Source: Halostella limicola (GTDB taxonomy: Archaea > Halobacteriota > Halobacteria > Halobacteriales > Natronoarchaeaceae). From it: a DNA stretch of 64,000 nucleotides. Below are positions 43,614-53,403 of the stretch, in pieces; position 1 is the first letter of the stretch, and the number at the start of each line of letters is the position of its first letter. The notes under the pieces were generated by a model. It worked only from the letters and a program-made list of their open reading frames with translations, was not told the DNA's origin and ran no database searches. A program made the position numbers and the translations under genes. Where the stretch lies: assembly GCF_003675875.1 (NCBI RefSeq), contig NZ_RCDI01000001.1:744001-808000 (forward strand). The letters are read 5' to 3'.

Positions 43614-44660
43614 GTGAGCGCGACCGGCACGAACCCCGAGTACGTCAACGCTCGGGTCCGGGCCCGGCGCGCGAAGCTGTTCAGCGACGAGGACTACCGG
43701 AAGCTGGTCCGGATGGGGCCGAGCGAGATCGCTCGGTTCATGGAGGAGACCGAGTACGAGTCGGAGATCAACGCGCTCGGCTCCCGCCACAGCGGCGTCG
43801 ACCTCATCGAGTACGCGCTGAACCGCAACATGGCGAAGCACTTCGACGACCTGCTTCGCTGGTCCGGCGGCGAGATGTACGACCGGATCGCGAGCTACCT
43901 CCGGAAGTTCGACGCCTGGAACGTGAAGACGTCGTTCCGCGGCCTCTACTCCGGAGCCAGCGCCGAGGAGATCGAGACGGACTACATCCGCGCCGGCGAG
44001 TTCGACGACCGGTTCCTCGAACGCCTGGCCAACGCCGGGACGATCGAGGACGCCGTCGAACTGCTCGACGGGACGATCTTCGGCGACGGGCTGGTCGAAG
44101 CGTTCGAGGAGTACGAGGAGTCCGGCGTGCTGGTGCCGCTGGAGAACGTGGTCGACCGGGCGTTCTACGAGAACCTGCTCGGCGACATCAGCGGCGCAGA
44201 CGAGCCGACCCGGATGTACGTCGAGTTCCTGCAGGCGGAGATCGACTTCCGGAACGTCCGGAACGGGCTCCGGCTCGCCCGCAGCGGCGCGGACATGGAT
44301 CCCTCAGAGTACTACATCGAGGGCGGCCAGCTGTTCACCGCGAACGAGCTCTCGCGGCTCGTCGGGAGCCGCGACCAGCTGGTCTCGCAGATCCGCGACA
44401 GCAAGTACGAGGAGGAGCTCTCCGACGCGCTCGACGAGATCGAGGAAGTCGACAGCCTCATCGGGTTCGAGCACGCCCTAGATCGTGCGTTGCTGGAGTA
44501 CTCCCGGGGGCTCTCGAACCGGTTCCCGAACTCCATCTGCCCGGTGCTCGCCTACGTGCTCGCCAAGGAGCGCGAGGTCGAGAACGTGCGCGCCGTCGCA
44601 CGCGGCAAGGAGGCGGGTCTCACGGAGGAGGAAGTCAACGAGGAGCTGGTGATCGTATGA
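43614..44660 (+). CDS. atpC: A-type ATP synthase subunit C (d-type, rotor coupling)
   Basis: A 348-residue all-helical protein (YVNARVRARRAKLFSDEDYRKLVRMGPSEIARFMEETEYESEI...). Subunit C sits on the c-ring and links it to the central shaft subunits D and F. The C-terminus matches the family: [39 protein letters not shown] took the GTG at 43614, giving MSATGTNPEYVN; GTG at 43605 is equally possible and adds three residues. The gene begins 55 bp after atpE and overlaps atpF by 4 bp. Confidence 0.93.
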   Translation: MSATGTNPEYVNARVRARRAKLFSDEDYRKLVRMGPSEIARFMEETEYESEINALGSRHSGVDLIEYALNRNMAKHFDDLLRWSGGEMYDRIASYLRKFDAWNVKTSFRGLYSGASAEEIETDYIRAGEFDDRFLERLANAGTIEDAVELLDGTIFGDGLVEAFEEYEESGVLVPLENVVDRAFYENLLGDISGADEPTRMYVEFLQAEIDFRNVRNGLRLARSGADMDPSEYYIEGGQLFTANELSRLVGSRDQLVSQIRDSKYEEELSDALDEIEEVDSLIGFEHALDRALLEYSRGLSNRFPNSICPVLAYVLAKEREVENVRAVARGKEAGLTEEEVNEELVIV

Positions 44661-44980
44661 GCCAGGAAATCGCCGTCGTCGGCAGTCCCGAGTTCACGAC
44701 CGGCTTCCGGCTGGCCGGCGTCCGCGAGTTCGAGAACGTGCCAAGCGATCGGAAGGAGGAGGCGCTCGACGAGGCCGTCGAGCGCGTCCTGACCGACGAG
44801 AACGTCGGCATCGTCGTCATGCACGCCGACGACCTGCAGCACCTCTCGCGGGGCGTCCGCGAGGACGTCGAGACGAGCGTCGAGCCCACCGTCGTGACGC
44901 TGGGCGGCGGGGCCGGAAGCGGCGGGCTGCGCGACAAGATCAAGCGCGCGATCGGTATCGACCTGATGGAGGAAGACTAA
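44657..44980 (+). CDS. atpF: A-type ATP synthase subunit F (rotor)
   Basis: A 107-residue protein with the Rossmann-like fold of subunit [60 protein letters not shown], and a C-terminal helix [15 protein letters not shown]. It pairs with subunit D in the central shaft. The start overlaps the atpC stop by 4 bp; atpA follows after 7 bp. Confidence 0.94.
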   Translation: MSQEIAVVGSPEFTTGFRLAGVREFENVPSDRKEEALDEAVERVLTDENVGIVVMHADDLQHLSRGVREDVETSVEPTVVTLGGGAGSGGLRDKIKRAIGIDLMEED

Positions 44981-44987
44981 CGCAACT

Positions 44988-46751
44988 ATGAGCCAAGCAA
45001 CAGACGCAGACGTCAGCGAAGATGGCGTCATCGAAAGCGTGAGCGGTCCCGTCGTGACCGCCACGGACCTCGACGCCCGGATGAACGACGTGGTGTACGT
45101 CGGCACGGAAGGGCTGATGGGCGAGGTCATCGAGATCGAAGGGAACGTCACGACCATTCAGGTGTACGAGGAGACCTCGGGCGTCGGTCCCGGCGAGCCC
45201 GTCCAGAACACGGGCGAGCCGCTCTCCGTAGACCTCGGCCCGGGGATGCTGGACTCCATCTACGACGGCGTCCAGCGCCCCCTCGACGTCCTGGAGAACA
45301 AGATGGGCGCGTTCCTCGACCGCGGCGTCGACGCGCCCGGCATCGACATGGAGAAGACCTGGGAGTTCGAGCCCGAGGTCGAGGAGGGCGACGAGGTCGG
45401 CCCGAACGACATCGTCGGCACCGTCCCCGAGACCGTCACCATCGACCACAAGGTGATGGTGCCGCCCGACTACGAGGGCGGCGAAGTGGTCTCCGTCGAG
45501 TCCGGCAACTTCACCGTCGAGGAGACGGTCGTCGAACTGGACAACGGCGAGGAGATCCAGATGCACCAGGAGTGGCCGGTGCGCGAGGCGCGCCCGGCCG
45601 AGGACAAGAAGTCGCCGACGGAGCCGCTCGTCACGGGCCAGCGCATTCAGGACGGCCTGTTCCCGCTCGCAAAGGGCGGCACCGCGGCGATCCCCGGCCC
45701 GTTCGGGTCCGGGAAGACCGTCACCCAGCAGCAACTCGCCAAGTGGTCCGACGCGGACATCGTCGTCTACATCGGCTGCGGCGAGCGCGGCAACGAGATG
45801 ACCGAGGTCATCGAAGACTTCCCGGAGCTGCCGGACCCCCAGACCGGGAACCCGCTGATGGCCCGAACCTGCCTCATCGCCAACACGTCGAACATGCCCG
45901 TCGCGGCCCGCGAGTCCTGCATCTACACCGGGATCACCATCGCGGAGTTCTATCGCGACATGGGCTACGACGTCGCGCTGATGGCCGACTCCACCTCGCG
46001 GTGGGCCGAGGCCATGCGCGAGATCTCCTCGCGGCTGGAGGAGATGCCCGGCGAGGAGGGGTACCCCGCGTACCTCGCCGCGCGCCTCAGCGAGTTCTAC
46101 GAGCGCGCCGGCTACTTCGAGAACATCAACGGGAGCGAGGGCTCCGTCTCCGTCGTCGGGGCCGTCTCGCCGCCGGGCGGCGACTTCTCCGAGCCGGTCA
46201 CCCAGAACACGCTGCGCATCGTGAAGACGTTCTGGGCGCTCGACGCCGACCTGGCCGAGCGCCGGCACTTCCCGGCGATCAACTGGAACGAGTCGTACTC
46301 GCTGTACAAGGACCAGCTCGACCCCTGGTGGAAGGAGAACGTCGAGGAGGACTGGCCGGACGTGCGCCAGTGGGCCGTCGACGTGCTCGACGAGGAGGCC
46401 GAGCTCCAGGAGATCGTCCAGCTCGTCGGTAAGGACGCCCTGCCCGACGACCAGCAGCTGACCCTGGAGGTCGCGCGCTACCTGCGCGAGGCGTTCCTCC
46501 AGCAGAACGCCCTGCACGACGTCGACACGTTCTGCCCGCCGGAGAAGACCTACCAGATCGTGCAGGCGATCAAGACGTTCAACGACGAGGCGTTCGAGGC
46601 GCTGGAGGCCGGCGTCCCGGTCGACGAGATCCAGGACATCGACGCGGCACCGCGCCTGAACCGCATCGGCACGACGCCGGACGACGAGGCCGAGGAGTTC
46701 ATCGCCGAACTCGAGGCCGACATGAAAGAGCAGCTCCGGGAGAAGTACTAA
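44988..46751 (+). CDS. atpA: A-type ATP synthase catalytic subunit A
   Basis: A 587-residue catalytic subunit. The P-loop is GPFGSGKT at residues 237-244; the family insert (about residues 110-200, with [18 protein letters not shown] and [13 protein letters not shown]) is present. Further motifs are [20 protein letters not shown], [19 protein letters not shown] ([19 protein letters not shown]), [15 protein letters not shown] and [27 protein letters not shown]. It hydrolyses or makes ATP at the A/B interface. No intein is present, in contrast to some archaeal AtpA proteins. atpB follows 2 bp later. Confidence 0.97.
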   Translation: MSQATDADVSEDGVIESVSGPVVTATDLDARMNDVVYVGTEGLMGEVIEIEGNVTTIQVYEETSGVGPGEPVQNTGEPLSVDLGPGMLDSIYDGVQRPLDVLENKMGAFLDRGVDAPGIDMEKTWEFEPEVEEGDEVGPNDIVGTVPETVTIDHKVMVPPDYEGGEVVSVESGNFTVEETVVELDNGEEIQMHQEWPVREARPAEDKKSPTEPLVTGQRIQDGLFPLAKGGTAAIPGPFGSGKTVTQQQLAKWSDADIVVYIGCGERGNEMTEVIEDFPELPDPQTGNPLMARTCLIANTSNMPVAARESCIYTGITIAEFYRDMGYDVALMADSTSRWAEAMREISSRLEEMPGEEGYPAYLAARLSEFYERAGYFENINGSEGSVSVVGAVSPPGGDFSEPVTQNTLRIVKTFWALDADLAERRHFPAINWNESYSLYKDQLDPWWKENVEEDWPDVRQWAVDVLDEEAELQEIVQLVGKDALPDDQQLTLEVARYLREAFLQQNALHDVDTFCPPEKTYQIVQAIKTFNDEAFEALEAGVPVDEIQDIDAAPRLNRIGTTPDDEAEEFIAELEADMKEQLREKY

Positions 46752-46753
46752 CA

Positions 46754-48172
46754 ATGAAAGAGTATCAGACGATCACGGAGATCAGCGGTCCGCTGGTGTT
46801 CGCCGAGGTCGACGAACCGATCGGTTACGACGAAATCGTCGAGATAGAGACGCCGCAGGGCGAGACCAAGCGCGGACAGGTACTGGAGTCGAGCGACGGC
46901 CTCGTCTCGATCCAGGTGTTCGAGGGCACCTCGGGCATCGACCGCAACGCCTCGGTGCGCTTCCTTGGCGAGACGATGAAGATGCCCGTCACGGAGGACC
47001 TGCTCGGGCGCGTGCTCGACGGGTCCGGCAACCCGATCGACGGCGGGCCGGAGATCGTCCCTGACGAGCGCCGCGACATCGTCGGCGCGGCGATCAACCC
47101 GTACGCCCGCGAGTACCCCGAGGAGTTCATCCAGACGGGCGTCTCGGCCATCGACGGCATGAACACGCTCGTGCGCGGCCAGAAGCTGCCGATCTTCTCG
47201 GCGTCCGGCCTGCCGCACAACGAGCTCGCCCTCCAGATCGCCCGTCAGGCGACCGTTCCCGAGGACGCCGGCGAGGACGACGAGGACTCCGAGTTCGCGG
47301 TGATCTTCGGCGCGATGGGTATCACCGCCGAGGAGGCAAACGAGTTCATGGACGACTTCGAGCGGACGGGCGCGCTGGAGCGCTCGGTCGTCTTCATGAA
47401 TCTCGCGGACGACCCCGCCGTCGAGCGGACGGTCACGCCGCGGCTTGCCCTGACCACCGCCGAGTACCTCGCGTTCGACAAGGGGTACCACGTGCTGGTC
47501 ATCCTCACGGACATGACCAACTACTGCGAGGCGCTGCGCGAGATCGGCGCGGCGCGCGAGGAGGTCCCGGGCCGCCGTGGCTACCCCGGGTACATGTACA
47601 CGGACCTCGCCCAGCTGTACGAGCGCGCCGGCCGCATCAAGGGTCGCGACGGGTCGGTCACGCAGATCCCCATCCTGACGATGCCCGGCGACGACGACAC
47701 GCACCCGATCCCGGACCTGACGGGGTACATCACCGAGGGGCAGATCATGATGGACCGCGACCTCAACAGCCAGGGCATCAAGCCCCCGGTCAACGTCCTG
47801 CCGAGCCTCTCGCGCCTGATGGACGACGGTATCGGCGAGGGCCTGACCCGCGGCGACCACGGCGACGTCTCCGACCAGATGTACGCCGCCTACGCCGAGG
47901 GTGAGGACCTGCGCGACCTCGTGAACATCGTCGGTCGCGAGGCGCTCTCCGAGCGCGACAACAAGTACCTCGACTTCGCAGACCGCTTCGAGGAGGAGTT
48001 CGTCCAGCAGGGGTACGACACCAACCGCGACATCGACGAGACGCTGGAGCTCGGTTGGGACCTGCTGTCGACGCTCCCGAAGACGGAGCTCAACCGCGTC
48101 GACGAGGAGCTCATCGAGGAGCACTATCGCGAGGACGAGACCGCCGAGACCGCGCAGGTCGAGGCCGAGTAA
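46754..48172 (+). CDS. atpB: A-type ATP synthase regulatory subunit B
   Basis: A 472-residue non-catalytic nucleotide-binding subunit. In place of a P-loop it has the B-type segment [20 protein letters not shown]; other signatures are [41 protein letters not shown] and the C-terminal [43 protein letters not shown]. It alternates with AtpA in the head ring. Start ATG 2 bp after atpA. The acidic C-terminal tail ([13 protein letters not shown]) is a halophilic feature. The next stator gene atpD is displaced by about 750 bp. Confidence 0.97.
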   Translation: MKEYQTITEISGPLVFAEVDEPIGYDEIVEIETPQGETKRGQVLESSDGLVSIQVFEGTSGIDRNASVRFLGETMKMPVTEDLLGRVLDGSGNPIDGGPEIVPDERRDIVGAAINPYAREYPEEFIQTGVSAIDGMNTLVRGQKLPIFSASGLPHNELALQIARQATVPEDAGEDDEDSEFAVIFGAMGITAEEANEFMDDFERTGALERSVVFMNLADDPAVERTVTPRLALTTAEYLAFDKGYHVLVILTDMTNYCEALREIGAAREEVPGRRGYPGYMYTDLAQLYERAGRIKGRDGSVTQIPILTMPGDDDTHPIPDLTGYITEGQIMMDRDLNSQGIKPPVNVLPSLSRLMDDGIGEGLTRGDHGDVSDQMYAAYAEGEDLRDLVNIVGREALSERDNKYLDFADRFEEEFVQQGYDTNRDIDETLELGWDLLSTLPKTELNRVDEELIEEHYREDETAETAQVEAE

Positions 48173-48307
48173 CCGCTTTCGACGGCTCGCCTTCTTTCGG
48201 ACGCCGATTCGAGAGCGGTACGGCCACTTACAGATGTGACACTCGCTACCGCACCCCGCGTTTAGGTGAATCGAATCCTAAGCCGCCGATATGTCCGATC
48301 GAGAGGG

Positions 48308-48838
48308 GTGAGAGTCCTCTACGTCGACCCGGACGGGGAGGCGCGGCGTCGCGCGCGGTCGAAGTTGGGGGTCGCTGGGGTGGAAGTGCGTTCGGCGGCG
48401 ACGGCGGCGGACGGACTCGGCGGGATCCGGGCCGCCGGCGTCGACTGCGTGGTCAGCGAGTGCCGACTGCCCGACCACGACTGCGTGGACCTGTACCGGG
48501 GCGTCCGCCGGATCGCTCCGGGCGTCCCGTTCGTCCTGTTCACGGACGACGAGTGCGCCTCGGGCGCGGCGTCCGAGATCGACGACCGCGCCGCCGGGGC
48601 GCTCCGGGCCGGGCGTCCGAGCGACGCGCTCCGGCGGTTCGCCCGCGAGCCCGCGCCGCTCACCGCCCTCTCGATCGCGTTGCTCGGGGGGTTCGCCGTC
48701 GCCGTTCCGGCCTCGCCGGAGTCGCCGCTCGAACTGACGGCGCTCTACCTCGCGTTCGTCTCGGTGCTGACCCTTCCCCACGTCGTCGTCGTGGCGCTGA
48801 TGGACCGCGCGGAGGGGGTGTGGCGGCCGGCCGGGTGA
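48308..48838 (+). CDS. Membrane-tethered pseudo-receiver protein inserted between atpB and atpD
   Basis: A 176-residue protein. Residues 1-110 have a receiver fold: VRVLYVDPDGEARRRARSKL with acidic D7/D9, then VDCVVSECRLPDHDCVDLY and VPFVLFTDDE with T79. The phosphoacceptor Asp is replaced by Glu51, and the conserved Lys is Arg100 or absent. Residues about 118-165 form two hydrophobic helices. Glu at this site often mimics the active state, so the protein may be locked on. I chose the GTG at 48308, where the receiver strand begins; an earlier start at 48266 adds 14 Arg-rich residues. Its place inside the ATP synthase gene cluster is unusual; function unknown. Confidence 0.65.
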   Translation: MRVLYVDPDGEARRRARSKLGVAGVEVRSAATAADGLGGIRAAGVDCVVSECRLPDHDCVDLYRGVRRIAPGVPFVLFTDDECASGAASEIDDRAAGALRAGRPSDALRRFAREPAPLTALSIALLGGFAVAVPASPESPLELTALYLAFVSVLTLPHVVVVALMDRAEGVWRPAG

Positions 48839-48921
48839 CCGCCCGTGTCGCCGGTCGAACGCGCCCCGAATCGCCGAGACTGTAAACAGTTATCCGTCAG
48901 GGGCCGCAACGGCTAACCAAG

Positions 48922-49614
48922 ATGGCCAAGGACGTCAAACCCACTCGGAAGGAGCTGATGCGCATCGAGGAACGCATCGAGCTCTCCGAGCGGGGGCACG
49001 ACACGCTGGAGAAGAAGCGGGACGGCCTCATCATGGAGTTCATGGACATCCTCGACCAGGCGCAGGACGTCCGCGGAAACGTCGAGGCCAACTACGAGGA
49101 CGCCCAGAAGAAGATCAACATGGCCCGCGCCATGGAGGGCGACGTCGCGGTCCGCGGGGCCGCCGCCGCGCTGAAAGAGCACCCCGAGATCACGACGGAG
49201 TCGCACAACATCATGGGCGTCGTCGTCCCGCAGATCGAGTCGAGCAAGGTGAAAAAGAGCCTCGACGAGCGCGGCTACGGCGTCGTCGGCACCAGCGCCC
49301 GCATCGACGAGGCGGCCGAGGCCTACGAGGAACTTCTCGACTCCATCATCCTCGCGGCCGAGGTCGAGACGGCGATGAAGAAGATGCTCGACGAGATCGA
49401 GAAGACCAAGCGCCGCGTCAACGCCCTGGAGTTCACGCTCCTGCCCGAACTCCGCACGAACCAGGAGTACATCGAGCAGAAACTGGAGGAGCAGGAGCGC
49501 GAGGAGATCTTCCGCATGAAGAAGATCAAGGCCAAGAAGGAGGAAGAGGAGGACGAGGAGCGCGCGGCCGAGGCCGCCGAGCGCGAGGACGAGCGCCTCC
49601 CGGCCGACGACTGA
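48922..49614 (+). CDS. atpD: A-type ATP synthase subunit D (central shaft)
   Basis: A 230-residue helical protein. The N-terminal helix [41 protein letters not shown] and the C-terminal helix [46 protein letters not shown] form the long antiparallel coiled coil of the rotor shaft; the middle turns as [13 protein letters not shown]. The last 30 residues are an acidic halophilic tail. A TATA-like AGTTATCC lies about 30 nt upstream, so it may have its own promoter, as expected after the inserted pseudo-receiver gene. Confidence 0.95.
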   Translation: MAKDVKPTRKELMRIEERIELSERGHDTLEKKRDGLIMEFMDILDQAQDVRGNVEANYEDAQKKINMARAMEGDVAVRGAAAALKEHPEITTESHNIMGVVVPQIESSKVKKSLDERGYGVVGTSARIDEAAEAYEELLDSIILAAEVETAMKKMLDEIEKTKRRVNALEFTLLPELRTNQEYIEQKLEEQEREEIFRMKKIKAKKEEEEDEERAAEAAEREDERLPADD

Positions 49615-49653
49615 CCGCCGCACCCTTTTTACCGTTCGTCGCGACTACCCCGT

Positions 49654-50040
49654 ATGGACTGTCCGGACTGCGGAGCGCCGACCGTCGCGTTCTCCGTATC
49701 GCCCGACCTCCGCGAGTGCGCGCCGGGGGACGGGCCGGCCGCCGCGATCTGCACCGACTGCCTCGCCGTCCTCCCCGCCGCTGAACCGGCCGACGACCCG
49801 GCGTTCGACGACGTGAGCGGCGCCTTCCCGTCCGGCCCCGCCGCGGTGCCGACCGCACTGCTCGTCGGCCTGCTCTCGTCGCTGGCCGTCAACCGCGACG
49901 CGATCGAGCGCCTCGTCGGGCGCGTCGAGGCGGCCGGCGCGGACCCGCTACTGGTCGTCGATCGGCTCGCCGCCGACCCGGACCTCTCGCCGGCCGTCGA
50001 CCTCGACCGCCGGCGACACCAGCTAGAACAGTTACTCTGA
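49654..50040 (+). CDS. Haloarchaeal protein with N-terminal zinc ribbon, DUF6276-like
   Basis: A 128-residue protein. The N-terminus has MDCPDCGAPTV and CTDC (residues 34-37), two CxxC knuckles of a zinc ribbon. The rest is helical (TALLVGLLSSLAVNRDAIERLVGRVEAAGADPLLVVDRLAADP) and ends in HQLEQLL. The family is conserved beside ATP synthase genes in haloarchaea, as far as I recall. The TTTTTACC tract about 28 nt before the ATG is probably its promoter. Its 3' end overlaps the convergent regulator by 9 bp. Confidence 0.7.
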   Translation: MDCPDCGAPTVAFSVSPDLRECAPGDGPAAAICTDCLAVLPAAEPADDPAFDDVSGAFPSGPAAVPTALLVGLLSSLAVNRDAIERLVGRVEAAGADPLLVVDRLAADPDLSPAVDLDRRRHQLEQLL

Positions 50041-50850
50041 GGCGACCGGCCGCCCCTGTCGCTCGCTCCGGACCGCGTCGCTCACGTCCGCGGCGTCGGC
50101 GCGGTACCGCTGGTACGTCTCCCACGCCCACGCGGCCGCCGCCGGCGTGTCGTTGCTGACGACGCCCTGAAGCTCGCCGTCGTCGCCGTACGTTACGACG
50201 TGGGTTTCCCATCCGTCGTCGGTCTCCCCGAGGACGAGCCCGAAGGGGACGCCCGTCGTCACCAGCGGCGTGAACCCCTCGTCGACCATGGTCGCGATCC
50301 GGTCGGCGTTCGGGGGAAACAGCTGCTCGGCGAGCGACGCTTCGAGGACCATCTCCACGTCCGTGCCGGCCTTGAGGACCGCCTCGCACAGGCGGTCGAA
50401 GCTCCGCGGCTGGCTGATGACCGGAGCGAGGACGTAGACGCGCGAGGCCGCATCGAACAGGTCCCGTACCTCCGACAGCGGGCGGCTCCGGACGCGCTCG
50501 GACGCCTCGGCGGCCGTCGCTCCCCCGACGAGCCGGAGGTCGAGCGGCGCGTCCGACGACACCGCGCGGAGCGGCTCCGCGACCGCGCGGAGGTCGCCCG
50601 CCGCCGCCAGCATCGCGTCGGTGAGCGACGCGGCGAGCCGGCCGGTCGACGTCAACCGGTAGCCCCGATCGGTCCGCGCCACCAGCCCCTCGTCCGCCAG
50701 CTCCCGGAGCGCCCGGTCGACGGTGGAGCGGGAGACGCCGAGCGTCTCGACGAGGGCCCGCTTCTCCCGGGGGGCGACGCGGAGCGCCACGAGAAACTCG
50801 TGACGGTTGCACAGCGTCCGAACGAGGTCGGAGACGGCGTCACGGCCCAT
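50032..50850 (-). CDS. Winged-helix transcriptional regulator, first of two paralogues
   Basis: A 272-residue regulator. Residues 15-75 form a winged helix (LVALRVAPREKRALVETLGVSRSTVDRALRELADEGLVARTDRGYRLTSTGRLAAS). Residues 90-255 form an effector domain similar to FilR/COG4742-type archaeal regulators (VYVLAPVISQPRSFDRLCEAVLKAGTDVEMVLEASLAEQLFPPNADRIATMVDEGF, then VVTYGDDGELQGVVSNDTPAAAAWAWETYQRYR). It is about 45% similar by eye to the next gene, with the same domain order. Target unknown; these proteins respond to unknown signals. Confidence 0.8.
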   Translation of the reverse strand: MGRDAVSDLVRTLCNRHEFLVALRVAPREKRALVETLGVSRSTVDRALRELADEGLVARTDRGYRLTSTGRLAASLTDAMLAAAGDLRAVAEPLRAVSSDAPLDLRLVGGATAAEASERVRSRPLSEVRDLFDAASRVYVLAPVISQPRSFDRLCEAVLKAGTDVEMVLEASLAEQLFPPNADRIATMVDEGFTPLVTTGVPFGLVLGETDDGWETHVVTYGDDGELQGVVSNDTPAAAAWAWETYQRYRADAADVSDAVRSERQGRPVASE

Positions 50851-50899
50851 GTGTCGCCCTGTACATCCGGGAGGGTGTTAGAACTGGTGGCCGCCGCGG

Positions 50900-51691
50900 T
50901 CAGTCCGCGGGGGGCGGTAACTCGGTCGCAGTCGCGCGGTAGCGCCGGTAGACGCCCTCGGCCCACTCGACGGCCTCGGGCGAGTCGTTCACAACGGCGC
51001 CGCGGAGGTCGCCGTCCTCGCCGTACGTGACGACGAACGCGTGCGCGTCGCCGTCGCCGTACGCGATCCCGAGGCCGTACGGGAGGTCGTCGGCGACGTA
51101 CACCGACAGCGTCTCCCGGCGGTTCGCCGCTTCGATCGCGTCCGCGCGGTTCGCCCGGAGGTGCTGCGCGACCCGGTCCGCGACGACGAACTCGGCCCGG
51201 AGGTCCCCCCGTAGCACCGCGTCGGCGATGTCGTCGATCGACTCCGGGACGGCGACCGACGCGGAGAGCCCCAGAAACTCATCGGCGTCGGTCGCCAGTT
51301 CCGTGATCCGCTGGATGGGGCGAAACGGGGTCGGCGGCTCCGCCAGGTAGACGGTCGCGCCCCGCACCATCGCCGGGCTCATCTCGGCGGACGGGTCGAC
51401 GCCCGCCAGGACGGCCTGAGCGTCGCAGCTGTCCTCCAGTCCGGCGACGAACTCGCGGTACTGCCGAGCGACGAGCCGGCCGGTCGTCGACGCCGTGTAC
51501 TCCCCGTCGACGCGCGTGAGGAAACCCAGTCCCTCGAGTTCGCGGAGCGCCCGGTTCACGGTCGACCGCGAGACGGAGAGGTCCGCCACCAGCCGCTCTT
51601 TCCCTGCGGCCGAGTCGGCGAGGTAGTCGAGCACCTCGATCCGGCGCGCCAGCACGTCGACGACGTCCTTCTCTGGGTCCGTCGCTGTCAT
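50900..51691 (-). CDS. Winged-helix transcriptional regulator, second paralogue
   Basis: A 263-residue paralogue of the regulator just downstream. Winged helix: IEVLDYLADSAAGKERLVADLSVSRSTVNRALRELEGLGFLTRVDGEYTASTTGRLVAR. Effector domain: ELATDADEFLGLSASVAVPESIDDIADAVLRGDLRAEFVVADRVAQHLRANRADAIEAAN and AFVVTYGEDGDLRGAVVNDSPEAVEWAEGVYRRYRATA. Start at the ATG at 51691, preceded by a TATA-like TTTTATGG (minus strand) near 51724-51731. The same tandem order suggests a local gene duplication; the two may regulate each other. Confidence 0.8.
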   Translation of the reverse strand: MTATDPEKDVVDVLARRIEVLDYLADSAAGKERLVADLSVSRSTVNRALRELEGLGFLTRVDGEYTASTTGRLVARQYREFVAGLEDSCDAQAVLAGVDPSAEMSPAMVRGATVYLAEPPTPFRPIQRITELATDADEFLGLSASVAVPESIDDIADAVLRGDLRAEFVVADRVAQHLRANRADAIEAANRRETLSVYVADDLPYGLGIAYGDGDAHAFVVTYGEDGDLRGAVVNDSPEAVEWAEGVYRRYRATATELPPPAD

Positions 51692-51924
51692 TCCGTGGCT
51701 TCGCCATCTATCACGTGCGACCATAAAACCACGAGGCCGTCGAGTGAGATTCGCCACGGGACGCCGCGTAAGTATCCGCGGCGCTCCCGGACGCGACCGG
51801 ACGGTAGTCGTCGACAACCGGTGTCCGTCGTCGCATCGTCGGACCGCCCGCAATGACTGACGAGGCGACTGAGCGGACGGCGAGACGGACGCTTCTCAAG
51901 GTCGCGCGCGCAGGAGAGTAGCGT

Positions 51925-51966
51925 CTTAGACGCCGGTGGAGTAACCTTAGACGCCGGTGGAGTAAC
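51925..51966. repeat. Tandem 21-bp duplication at the 3' end of prf1
   Basis: CTTAGACGCCGGTGGAGTAAC occurs twice in direct tandem at 51925-51945 and 51946-51966. It contains the last codons and stop of prf1, so the reading frame holds STGV-stop twice in phase (STGV stop, then GYSTGV stop). Confidence 0.85.
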
Positions 51967-53200
51967 GAAGCAGGCCGGCGACGCCGCCGAAGGCGTCGTA
52001 CAGCTGCTCGCCCTTCTCGAAGTCGGTGGAGATGAACTTGGTCTCCGTGCCGCGCTGTTCGGCGATGGCGATGAGGTGGTCGATGGCGTCCTCGCGATCG
52101 CCCTCGTCGGCGCCGACGGTCTCCCCGCACTCGCTGCAGGTGTGGTCGGGCGTGTTCTTGCGGCGGTCGAGCACCTCCCGCTCCTCGTGGCCGTTGGGGC
52201 ACTCGTAGGTGACCACGTCCTTCCGGAGGTCCTCGCTGATGAGGAGCGTCTCGACGGAGCCCATGATGAGGTTGCGCCGGGTCTGATCGAAGCCGTAGGT
52301 GGCCTCGTCGCCGGCGTGGAGCTCCTTGAAGAAGTCCTGCATCAGGTTCTTGTCCTTCATCACCTCGGCGTCGGCCAGCGCGTCCTCCGCGGCGTCGACG
52401 AGGTCGTAGAGGCCGGACTCGTCGGTGTAGGAGACGTCGAACTTGCCGAGCACGGAGTCCTGCAGCTCGTGGTGGAGGTAGTCGCCGTCGAGGAACTCGT
52501 CTTTGGTCGGCGAGGGGCCGCCGACGAGGATACCGTCTAACTCGTGGCGCTTCTCGACGAACAGGTCGTTGGCCATGCCGGCGACCTCCTGGTAGAAGTT
52601 GTCGATCGCCTCGAGGCGCAGGCGGGCGAACCGCTGTGCGGACTGGCCACCTTTGCGCTGCTTGCCGGGGACGAGCGACGAGGCGGACTTGACGGGTTCG
52701 ACGCGCTTGCCGCGGAGCCACCCGACGTTGGCCTCGCGCCGGTCGAGGACGATCAGGCCGTACAGCCCCTTGTCCGCGAGCATCTCCTCCAGGGGCTCGG
52801 TGAGGAACTCCGAGTCGCAGTGGTAGCGGAACGACTCGATCTCCATCGGCGGGCTCTCTAACACCTTCGTGATCATGTCGGTCTGGCCGCCGCCGGCGTC
52901 GACCGCGCCGGAGAAGATGACGACGCCGTTCTCGGGCGGGTAGGTGTCGAAGTAGCGGAGCCGCGACTTGATCGAGGAGAGGGCGTCCTGGACGTTCGTC
53001 CGGGTCTGCTTGGACTTGATGTTGCTCGCCTCGCTGTGTTCCTGCGTGACGTGCTGGACGACGGAGCTGATCTGCTTGTCGTCCGGGATGTAGATCGTGA
53101 CGAGCTGCGTCCCCGACCCCTCGTACTCCTTCAGGTCCTCGATGACCTTCCGGAACTCGTATTTCTTCCGGTCGGACTGCTCGCTCTCCTGCTGGCTCAT
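51947..53200 (-). CDS. prf1: Peptide chain release factor aRF1
   Basis: A 417-residue aRF1. The stop-codon recognition motifs are NIKS (60-63) and YHCDSEF (126-132, YxCxxxF pattern); the peptidyl-hydrolysis motif is GGQ (184-186) in GKQRKGGQSAQRF. The C-terminal domain carries a four-Cys zinc element (CPNGHEE and CSEC), then a STDFEKGEQLYDAFGGVAGLLRYSTGV tail. It ends translation at all three stops. A TATA-like element 25-32 nt upstream (about 53225-53232, minus) supports the ATG at 53200. The 3' end carries a tandem 21-bp duplication that repeats the last codons and stop. Confidence 0.96.
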   Translation of the reverse strand: MSQQESEQSDRKKYEFRKVIEDLKEYEGSGTQLVTIYIPDDKQISSVVQHVTQEHSEASNIKSKQTRTNVQDALSSIKSRLRYFDTYPPENGVVIFSGAVDAGGGQTDMITKVLESPPMEIESFRYHCDSEFLTEPLEEMLADKGLYGLIVLDRREANVGWLRGKRVEPVKSASSLVPGKQRKGGQSAQRFARLRLEAIDNFYQEVAGMANDLFVEKRHELDGILVGGPSPTKDEFLDGDYLHHELQDSVLGKFDVSYTDESGLYDLVDAAEDALADAEVMKDKNLMQDFFKELHAGDEATYGFDQTRRNLIMGSVETLLISEDLRKDVVTYECPNGHEEREVLDRRKNTPDHTCSECGETVGADEGDREDAIDHLIAIAEQRGTETKFISTDFEKGEQLYDAFGGVAGLLRYSTGV

Positions 53201-53363
53201 TGTCCGTTTTACGGCCCGGAGTGGCTAAGTATCCTTTGTCTTCCCGGGGGCGATAGGTCGAGCGTCCGGCGGAACGGCCGTCGCGGGCTCTCGTCAGTGT
53301 TCTCCTTCAAAACACCTCGTAGAAAGTTGATATTTCCGCCGGTCGCGGCCCCGGAGCTTACGA

Positions 53364-53372
53364 TTTATAAAG
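53364..53372 (+). promoter_or_regulatory. TATA element of the minD-like gene
   Basis: TTTATAAAG lies 32-40 nt before the ATG at 53404. Confidence 0.55.
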
Positions 53373-53403
53373 CTCCCGCTACACAATCGGGATATTGACC
53401 AAT

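Noticed and set aside
51853-51921. Possible 22-codon plus-strand gene between the regulator and prf1
   Set aside because: Very short and converging on the duplicated prf1 tail; no promoter or motif.
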